Assembly: GCA_034769895.1 (NCBI GenBank)
Contig: CM068367.1
Span: 351,417,111 to 351,481,110, forward strand
Source of the DNA: Magicicada septendecula
Lineage: Eukaryota; Arthropoda; Insecta; Hemiptera; Cicadidae
Reading direction: 5' to 3'
Length of the DNA: 64,000 bases
The notes beneath the pieces were generated by a model. It saw nothing but the letters and a program-made list of their open reading frames with translations. It did not search any database and was not told the origin of the DNA. Below, one piece after another: positions 55,401-64,000 of this stretch (positions are counted from its first letter, which is position 1; every line of letters begins with the position of its first letter). A program made the translations under genes and the position numbers.

Positions 55401-55482
55401 GGTCACAGTCGTTACTGTGATGTAGAGAATGCCGTCGTGACGTAGAGGTCACAGTCGTGATGTAGAGAATGCCGTTTGCGTT
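55401..55482 (+). repeat. tandem duplication with CGTGATGTAGAG units
   Basis: The block GTCACAGTCG...GTGATGTAGAGAATGCCGT occurs at about 55402-55434 and 55448-55477, separated by a partial CGTGACGTAGAG unit. Confidence 0.8.
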
Positions 55483-55880
55483 ATCGTGGAATAAATGTTG
55501 ATTTCCCATTTCTTTCTTCATTTGACCTTTGGACGATTTCCAAGTACCGGAGAGAAAGACCAGAGCGTACTGCGAGCGACAACTGGTTCCACACCGATCT
55601 CGAATTGGAACTTGACAAAGAAGTCTGCAATGAGATGGTAATTTTTCTGCCTTCTAGATACAAGCCTGGACACATTAGGCAAGAGGTTAGTAGCCAGTGA
55701 AGAGGCTGGAGTAGAGGTTTCTCTGTTTGCGGACGACACAGTGGGTAATGCCACCAATCGAAACCTTGACAGGATGTTTAGGAGAAGCAGAAAATTAGAA
55801 AGTTATAAAAAGGAAAGCTTTTTTATTACTAACATTAACAATTTTACTGTGTATATTAAAGTTTTAAGTACCATACGGTA
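55483..55880 (+). other. unassigned region with an FADDT-like motif
   Basis: Plus strand near 55690-55790 reads EEAGVEVSLFADDTVGNATN RNLDRMFRRSRKLE before stopping. LFADDT is the form of the catalytic box in some non-LTR reverse transcriptases, but no neighbouring RT block is convincing. The ORF 55476-55700 is unrecognised. I record it as possible LINE debris only. Confidence 0.25.
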
Positions 55881-56282
55881 GGCTGCGGTTACATTGCATC
55901 AGAATTTGTGGTCGTGCGAATTCGTGAGAACTCGCGAGTAACGATTCATAGGAAATCGTAACAATAGCGTGGAAACACTTTCTTTCCGAAATCGTACGAG
56001 TGTTGTAAATCGCTGGCGACCGACAATGGTTTCATGCTATGAGATGATCTACAACTTCCAGAGACGGCAAATTTCGTACGAAAACTGATGAAAAACAAAT
56101 TATTTTGGTCGCATACGACTAGACGTACGAATTCGTAAGTATTCGTACGCATAGAGCGGAAGCAAACTAACCGCGTCTATGAACAACAATGGGTTTGTTC
56201 ACTTCTGACGAATTCTCACGAACTCTCACGAATTCGTACGACCACATTGTCTTACGAATTCTTATGCAATGTAACCGTCGCC
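55881..56282. mobile_element. MITE-like DNA element, about 400 bp
   Basis: Ends are inverted: GGCTGCGGTTACATTGCAT on the left and ATGCAATGTAACCGTCGCC on the right, with two mismatches, and inner inverted motifs GTGGTCGTGCGAATTCGTGA and its relative near 56200. The interior is packed with CGTACGAATTCGT-like units in both directions. Left flank ends GTA and right flank begins TTA, so a TWA-like target site (as in PIF/Harbinger) is possible but not exact. No transposase. Confidence 0.7.
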
Positions 56283-59200
56283 TTAGGCAACCTATAAATT
56301 AATAGCCGCATAGAGGAAAAGTAGCAAGGCAGTGAATGTCGTGTCTATGTTTGTTGCAACACTTTGCTTAACAAAGTCAACTACTTTTAATTAGCGTAGC
56401 AAATAAACGTCATTGCAGATAGGCATTCTAAGAATCCTCCGTCACGTACAGTGTTATATAAATAACGCATAATTCAAGTTAACAAAGTAACTTGAAAAGG
56501 TAATAGTATCGAAATCATACAAATACTGAAATATACCGAAACGGATTATGTTAATTGTAATAGTTTATTTTAGAATACAAATCTTTTTCTTTACTGCAGT
56601 GAAACGAATGAATGAAGGAGAGGACAGGTATACGTACATACATTTAAACATTTTTTCTGATGAACGTTTCAGAAACATTACAGATAAGTAACTGCGATAG
56701 CAAACTATTGGTAGGTCTCTATAACATTCACATTAGAAACAGAATTATATAAATGTGAGCATTAGGAAGAAAGAGAAAGTTATTTAAATGTCGTTGTTAA
56801 TAGGAATGTACTGTTTGGTAAATTATGGTGTGTACCCAGCATCATTAAATAACCATCATCATTACCCAGCGGTTGGGTTAAAGCTTTGTGACTCTACTTG
56901 TGCATAGAAACTTGGACAGACGACCAGATGGCTGCTCGGTCGACGGCGAGTTCTACACAGTGCACTACGGGGAAGGGTCTGCAATGTATATGACGTCGGA
57001 AGTAGTGATAATCTGCAGGTTCAGCTAGTCTACACCAGGCGGCTTTGGAATAATTGTCAGCTCAGCGTTACATGACAAACGTCACGTACGAAACCGATGT
57101 TACTTATGTCGCATTGGCCTTACAATACAATTAAGTTGAATATTTTGGATTTAACTGATTACAGTATCCAATTTTTAACTCTACTAATAAATGCTTGGGA
57201 TTTCAGTATTAATTTCCTATTCACATAAAAAATTACCTCTATCTGCTTAAAAACGATAGAGAAATAATGACGAGTTCTAGTATTTATATTTCTTGCATTT
57301 TAATTCGCAAGAGATATGAACTACTAAATACAAGCAGAAGTGAAACTAGAAAATGCATATCGAATATAGGAAATTAAACCAACTCTCTCAGTAACATTCT
57401 TGCTGATGACATTCTGCGCTGAAGTAATCACCAGAAGGTGATTACCGACTCATTCAATGTCGGTAATTACAAAACGCGTCCATGAAAGAAGAACGTTCAT
57501 TATTTCTAATTATCTGGAAATCAGGTCTCGAAACAGTTCTACGAAAACATACCAATTACGCATGATCGAGGAAAAAGGTTCGGTATTTGCTGCCATTAAG
57601 AAAATAGTATCTTATTATTAGACATAATCCATTAGAAATAAATAAAGCAAACTATAAGTTCATATGCTCACGTATTTATTCACAGGTAATACTAAGTACA
57701 GAGAATCTGTAAAGTGGTTTTAACTGACTTACTTACAAGACCATACAAGTTTGATTCTAAAATGATCTTAAATGTTCCTAAACCTTCCTATTCTATTAAG
57801 TGTCCCTAAACTTAAATTCACCATCAAAATATTCTTCAGTTTACAATGAAATCACTCTATATTTTAGTTTCAAAATGTGGGCAGTTTTTTATTTGTTGAG
57901 TTAGTACTGACATAATTTTTTAATATTCTGTCAAATCATCAGAAAGATTCTTTTGTTTATCAATTGGAAATCATCTGTGTTTTATGTAATATACATATTA
58001 CAGTCTTTTAACATTTAAAGGGTATGCTGTTAAGTAGGAAATTAATTAAAAGAATGTATACATTAAATATTATTTTTATATTTATGTGTGCTGAATTACT
58101 TTTACTAGTAATTTTATTATGTCCAAGTAATTTAAAATATTGACTATGTTTTATTTTTAATAGTGTCTGTTTGCATGATGAATTGTCATTCTGAAATCCT
58201 GTGTTAATAACTTGGTTCAAGCAGGTATTTGTGACAAATCAAGCAATTTTCATGGAAATACAGAACAGTTAATTTAATATCATATTTATAGTAATTACTA
58301 CATCATTAGTAACATAAATGCTGTAGGCGTTATCAACTAACATTATTTACACATCAGATAGCCCAACTTGTCAGATATATGTCAAATTTGTATCATATTT
58401 CAAACACAAACGTCTGACGTATAATTGCCATACGAGGCAGTACATAGCGGGTTTTCTAATATTTTCAATTGTCTTTTATTTTTTACTGTTATCATTCTTA
58501 AATAAATTTTATGACGTAAATTTACTCGATAAAACAACAAAATTATTAAAATGTTGCATCAATGTATTACACTAAATGTCAGTTGGTTCATGTCAAATGC
58601 AATAAGGGCGTTTTTGTACTTTCTATTAGTTTGCTGTTGATAGGAGAATTTTAATATACGTTAGATTTTTCTGCTTTTAAATCACAGTATCGGATTCATT
58701 CTGTAAAATGCATTCATGTTTATACCAAATTCGTTTCTAGAAAGGCAACTTTCCCTTCGAATGGGTCACAATATTATACAGCTGTACATACCCTTTCACT
58801 CTTTCTTTTTATTAGTCCTCATAATAATATAGAACATTCCCCTTTTTTCACTTAGTCACTAGAAAAAACCTTTTTTTATGTCTTTTCTTTATTCTGTCCC
58901 TTGACGCAATGTTTATTTCATATAAGACGATAGACAAAAACTGATAACGAATTCATGTGTAATCTTTATCGTTTTATCTGAAATAAAAAGAAATGTTTTG
59001 TGATTTTCAGTTTTATAAAATTAAAACATACTACTGTAAAAAGCAGTTTCTGAAATTCAGTACTGAGATAAAATAAGGCTAGTATATACGGATTAGAACA
59101 TTTTTTGTTAAAAACGTTTACTGTATTTTCTCCTAAAATGCGGAGGTTTTGAGCCAGAATAATAGGGTTTATAGGATTCACCGTTGCCAATATCATCTCT

Positions 59201-61002
59201 GAATATTCTCAGCAAACTCATGTTTGAGCAGTTTTAAATATTAAGAAATATTTTACGATAATTATTATTAGGCTACTATTATTTTTATAATAATTTTAAT
59301 TAAAAATTATTGTTTCAAATAGTAAAGAATTATTATAATGATTGGTAGTTAATATTAATTATTTTGTATTATAATTAAAATTTCGTTATATATCAGATAT
59401 AAGGACATGTGTGATTGATTTTTTTGATTGCTTGTAATCACTGTTTATGAGTGAGAAACAGTTTTAAAAGGGCTGACTCAAATTTCCCGTTTAAGATGAC
59501 TTTGTCAACGCATGCAAATATAAACACATTTTATTTATTTATATAATAAAAAGCATTAACTGTCTATTTTTGCTACAAAAAGTTGTAAAAAATTATCTTT
59601 ACATAACATTAAAGATTAAATTAAATTAAACGCAATCAAATCCGCAAAATTATTTATATGGCAGTATTTAGTCCAAGCCATGGTTACTTATTATTTTTAA
59701 TATATTTTAACAACATTGTAGGAACAGGATGCCATTTAATTATATGTCATGTAGCGTTTAACATAATTATGTGTTTGAGGTCGGGAACGATGAACTCAAA
59801 ATAAAAAGACAATTTCATAGTTGGAACTGCAGTAAGAAATATTTAATATTTTTTCATTATTATAGACCACCGAACACAGTTCTCGACATTTTGCGATTAC
59901 CAGTTTCCATTTTTCTCGTCATTATGTAAGCCATTCTTGAAGTTCCTCCCTCTTATATTATTTCCTATGCCTCCTCCGATGTATCCTTTGTCTTCCTTGC
60001 CTCCTTTTTCCTTAAGGTTTTCCTTAAATTTCGTACTTGTTTTTGCATTCCGTGTTCATGTTCGGACATTCTCTAGCCACGTTCATAAAAATAAATAGTT
60101 ATTAATGTTATTTTGTACATATGTTTCTTTAGTTATATTGTTAATAAACTTATTAGTATATAGAAATAATTGTATTACGACACTATTAATAATTACAAAC
60201 AAATGAACTGTATGATTTACAAATTCATTTTTATAATTTTTGTGGTCGCTGTTACCGCGACCTGATAAATAAATAAATATAAAGAAAAAAATTAAATTTG
60301 TCAAGCTATTTGTAGCCTGCTCTGTACATTTACAGTTTTATTTACCCAAATTAATCATATTATTCAAACACACACTAAAAAAAAGTAATGTATTAAAGTT
60401 TTTTAAATATTAAAAATTTAACAGTTATGTTAATTTTCTAATATAGATTACAATAAGTTGAAAACTACTTTGTTAATGTGCGTTTAATATTCTTATAATG
60501 CTAATTTTTTTAAGACGTTCTAGAAATTCTTGTTCTATTCAAATATTATTATTTAATTAATAAAATTGTACAGATTCCGTCGCATGGAAATATAATTCTT
60601 TTTATTCTCTCACATTAGTTTTTTGTATCATATTCAAACATTATTTGCAAAAAAACGTGTGTCTGAAAAAGTTGTTTTAATTTTATTAATGCAGAATAAT
60701 TTTTTGTATCATCATTTCAAATAAAAGTCGCAAACATTTTATAAGGAAAATGTGAATATTCATTTTTTTTTAATAAATACATTTTTTGCCGCATAAGTAT
60801 ACCTATTATTTGACAATACGTTGCGTTTTGTCTCATAATATTAGCATGAAGTAGTTATTTTTTTAAAAGTCTATTTTTGATAATGTCACAGTCCCTATTG
60901 TGCGACACATACACGGAAATAGAACACTTTCGTAATTAAATATTGATTTGCTGAACGAATATCCCACAGAATAAACAGGCACTGTAGTATGTTTTTCTAG
61001 TG
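56283..61002. other. long AT-rich stretch, no gene seen
   Basis: About 4.7 kb. The chance ORFs here (58008-58220, 58966-59196, 60083-60304 minus) have no domains. Adjacent small hairpins lie at 57423-57468 (GTAATCACC / GGTGATTAC and TACCGAC / GTCGGTA). A GC-richer patch at 56860-57080 is unassigned. Confidence 0.45.
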
Positions 61003-61053
61003 AATTAATTATAATTATAATTATAATTATAATTATAATTATAATTATAATTT
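61003..61053 (+). repeat. (AATTAT)n microsatellite
   Basis: About eight units of a 6-bp AATTAT repeat. It is palindromic in character because AATT is its own complement. Confidence 0.9.
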
Positions 61054-64000
61054 CTACATCACACAAAATTTCAATTGTTAGTTATTATTACATTTGATAA
61101 GTCTATGTTTTTATAAGCAATGTAATATATAATGATCTTATGATTCAACGTACAATAACAATAATAAATGTTTTTTTGAAAAAGGAAAAATAATTGAAAT
61201 GTATTGTCTCCTGTAATAATTGGAAACTATTTTCACATTAATATTATAAAATGTCACCTTCAATATATTACTAAAATTAAGACGTTAGCTTATTATCATC
61301 GACCTTCTACTGTGGTCTTATTCATTATATTTGTAGAAAGAACTTAAACAAACAAAAAAATTACTATAAGAATTAAAATACATTCTAATTTACAAATCAA
61401 ATTTAACTGAAATTTTAAAATTTGATTATTTTTAAATTTTTAATTATTTTTTTATTCTAAAGTTTGATTTAAGAATTGGGTTTATATTCCATAATTACAA
61501 TATTACATAGCTGAAAAATACTGTAGTTTTTGTAGCAGTTTGCGCGCACACACACACAATGCATAATAAAACAAATTTTGAAAATATTCAAATTTTAATA
61601 ATAATAAATGCTTATATGCGTAAATGTTAATAATTTTAGTACTCACCCCTTATTAGTATTAAGATGATAATTAAAATAATAGATTAATAGATTACCTGTT
61701 TTCTAGTTAGTTAATTTAACAAAAGAATCGTGTAAACTTCTTGGAGCCATTTACGATTTCCATTAGTCAGATTGAAGCAATATAACAGTGATTACTGTGA
61801 TTCGATTTTATTAATTGTCTCTTTAATAATCCTCTACACCTAAAAGATAACGTTATTTCGTCCTTACGCTGTGACTGTAATTTTTCAGTTGTTAAGTGTG
61901 AAGCTTATACAGAAAATACTAATTACCTGTTAATACCTTCTTAATACTCTAAAACAAATGATTTATTTGTTTACAATTCAATTCTTCAGTTTTATTGATG
62001 CATTTATGTGTCTCTCAGTTTTCGTGTTACATTCATTTCCCTTTGCTCTTTCGACGTTAAAACTCTGCTTCTGATACTTAGATGTAGTTAACCCCATTTT
62101 GTTAAATGTAATTTTAATACTGTCAATATTAAAAGTTGAACAAGTTTGGCATTAAATATTTCGTTAATCTCTCAATTGGGAGTTATTTGGTTTGCTTCAG
62201 TTTAAGTAATGAAGTAATGGACGATATACTGTATTTTATGTCATAATCTCACGTTTAATATGACAATATTGTGTTAAGAACTAAAGTCTCTTTTTCTGTC
62301 TAGCGTATACCACATACAGACTATGAGAATCTTTGCAGACCTACAAGTTATTACTTGTTAGTAAGGAATCAAATGTATATCACGTTGATGAATATTTGAC
62401 TACGTATTCATTGTAAATTGTTAATTAACAGGTGTAACATTTTTCCTGTTTATGGTAACTTCTTGATATTCTTGTACATTTTAATCCTCTAATCGTATTA
62501 CCTGTAATTATGCATTGCAAAACTTCCTGGTTTAATATGAAGAGCGCGACATCAAGTCACTTGAACAGAACTATCTAGATTCTATTAGTTAAGATACTGT
62601 TCTACACTGTGTTGTTTACAAGCGTACCGCAGAGCTTTAGCACCTATGTAAAACATTTACCCATAATATGCTAATACTCATTGTTCATTCTACTTTGTTA
62701 TTGTAAACTGCTATTAGCGTAAGCGTGTGTAACGGATTTAGTGTACATGTGACCGCAAATAACACAATTCTAGCTAGACATTTATAAGCTTAAGGATTTT
62801 ATAAACGTGTTTTTTCATATTCATAAGTCAGGCAGAATTTGAAGTTTTCTTCCGGTATGGACCACGTCAAAATTATCTGGTACAAATAACGATTTACCCA
62901 CAAGACAATGAGTATTTTCAGGTTTATGTGACGAGCCCACTTTAGACGTGATGCAAAGGAGACTTTAAAAGCATAATGGACACCGGCTTCGGAAGTCTAC
63001 GTAAAAATTTCAATAAAATATTATTCGTTGCTTCTTCTCATTTGTGATAATTGAGGAAGTAACAATGTAAATTTAAGGATTTTTCTTCATTGTTTTTAAA
63101 GTTAAAGAAGGGTATAATTTTAAAATATTAGATTTTATAACAAGAATAATAATAGTAACAATTATTTATAAAGTTTGTCGATTCACGCTGCACTCTGCTG
63201 ATCTATCCGCTGGGGACAGAAGAGACTCTCAGTAGACGAACAGGTATAATAAAACGGTTGATCTTCGACCTTGGTATATCACACTTTTTGGAAATATTAA
63301 CTTTGAGGGACTTTAGAGCCAGTTAAAAAATATACTGTGATAAGATGGGACACGACGTCAAATTCACATATTAATCTGCTCTGCGAAATGAATACGATAC
63401 TCCTAAATAAACGTGTCGTGTCAGAGGATCTCAATTTTTAATAGAGTATGAAATCACCTTATGTCATCATAACCATTGGCAACGTTCTATCAGTTGGATT
63501 ATATGAACCTGCGTGGCCGTCTATAAGTCTAGGCTATGCACGAGTTGCGTAGCTGGGCACTTTTAAACCAATCTTCATAGGAAATTCGCGAAATCCATAA
63601 ATGACATTATTTTTAAGTAATTATTTTGTGAGTGTAGTAGCTATCATTCTAAGACAATAAACGTTAAGCAGTGCTGGACCGATAAAATAATAATAAAAGT
63701 AATAGTAGACACTCTTGTTATACTATCACAATAAGAAAGAAGAAGGAGTGTATTGCGATAATATTATTAATATAATAAGTGCAATAACAATAATAATATT
63801 ATTCAATTAATGCAATAACAATAATTTTAATATTTAACGACCTCACTTTGAATGATTTTTTATTTTTGAAGACGTAACATTTGTTTCGAAACGCGTAAAT
63901 CAATCGAACGCAACATGAAGTCACACGACGGAAGAAATATGGTAAATATTATATTGCCAATAATAATAGTAATAGGTCGCTTAGAACATGCTTCCATCAT
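61054..64000. other. AT-rich stretch to window end, no gene seen
   Basis: Nothing recognisable. (AAT)n-like runs occur near 63710-63810. Confidence 0.45.

Overview
This is an AT-rich eukaryotic window, very probably from an insect. The evidence is a spliced rhodopsin-family receptor gene with GT-AG introns, Penelope-like retroelements carrying hammerhead ribozymes, several mariner relics, a Ty3/Gypsy-type solo LTR, a Helitron relic, LINE tails and very long CA/TG microsatellites. There are no bacterial features. The species cannot be fixed from the sequence.

The only intact host gene I can support lies on the minus strand between 17361 and 9485. It is a four-coding-exon class A GPCR of 406 residues. 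Its exons (16815-17177, 14507-14777, 10418-10578, 9485-9910) join in frame at consensus splice sites. Its TM3, TM5, TM6 and TM7 resemble adenosine receptors in spacing and motifs. However, the positions that bind adenosine (6.55, 7.43) and amines (3.32) are changed, so I call it an orphan receptor. A (TG)n tract of about 95 units lies in the sense strand of intron 2, about 75 bases after the 5' splice site.

Most of the rest is a graveyard of mobile elements. 0-9 kb: an A-rich strand-biased block (about 240-1560), a hammerhead ribozyme enclosed by a 35-bp perfect inverted repeat (2412-2585) and an internally deleted mariner (7342-7912). 17-31 kb: a 545-bp solo LTR with a 4-bp target duplication (19205-19749), a transposase relic (22060-22720), two LTR-promoter-like islands (about 24.1 and 29.5 kb), palindromes, and two diverged copies of one unclassified repeat (12.7-13.8 kb, and 28.2-31.4 kb where it is split). 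31-45 kb: A-rich blocks 2 and 3, an LTR edge with a primer-binding-site-like motif, two Penelope-like 3' ends each followed by a well-formed hammerhead ribozyme (34.8 and 37.6 kb), a mariner pseudogene, and a LINE tail abutting a mariner tail. 46-56 kb: a LINE relic, a 107-bp-arm foldback beside a 261-bp CA tract, a Penelope reverse-transcriptase fragment, a Helitron ORF relic and a 400-bp MITE. From 56.3 kb to the end I see no gene.

The most notable system is the repeated coupling of Penelope-like ORF ends or tails with hammerhead ribozymes whose stem III is a short palindrome. Such ribozymes would be expected to work as dimers. One ribozyme sits alone inside an inverted repeat, away from any visible Penelope ORF.
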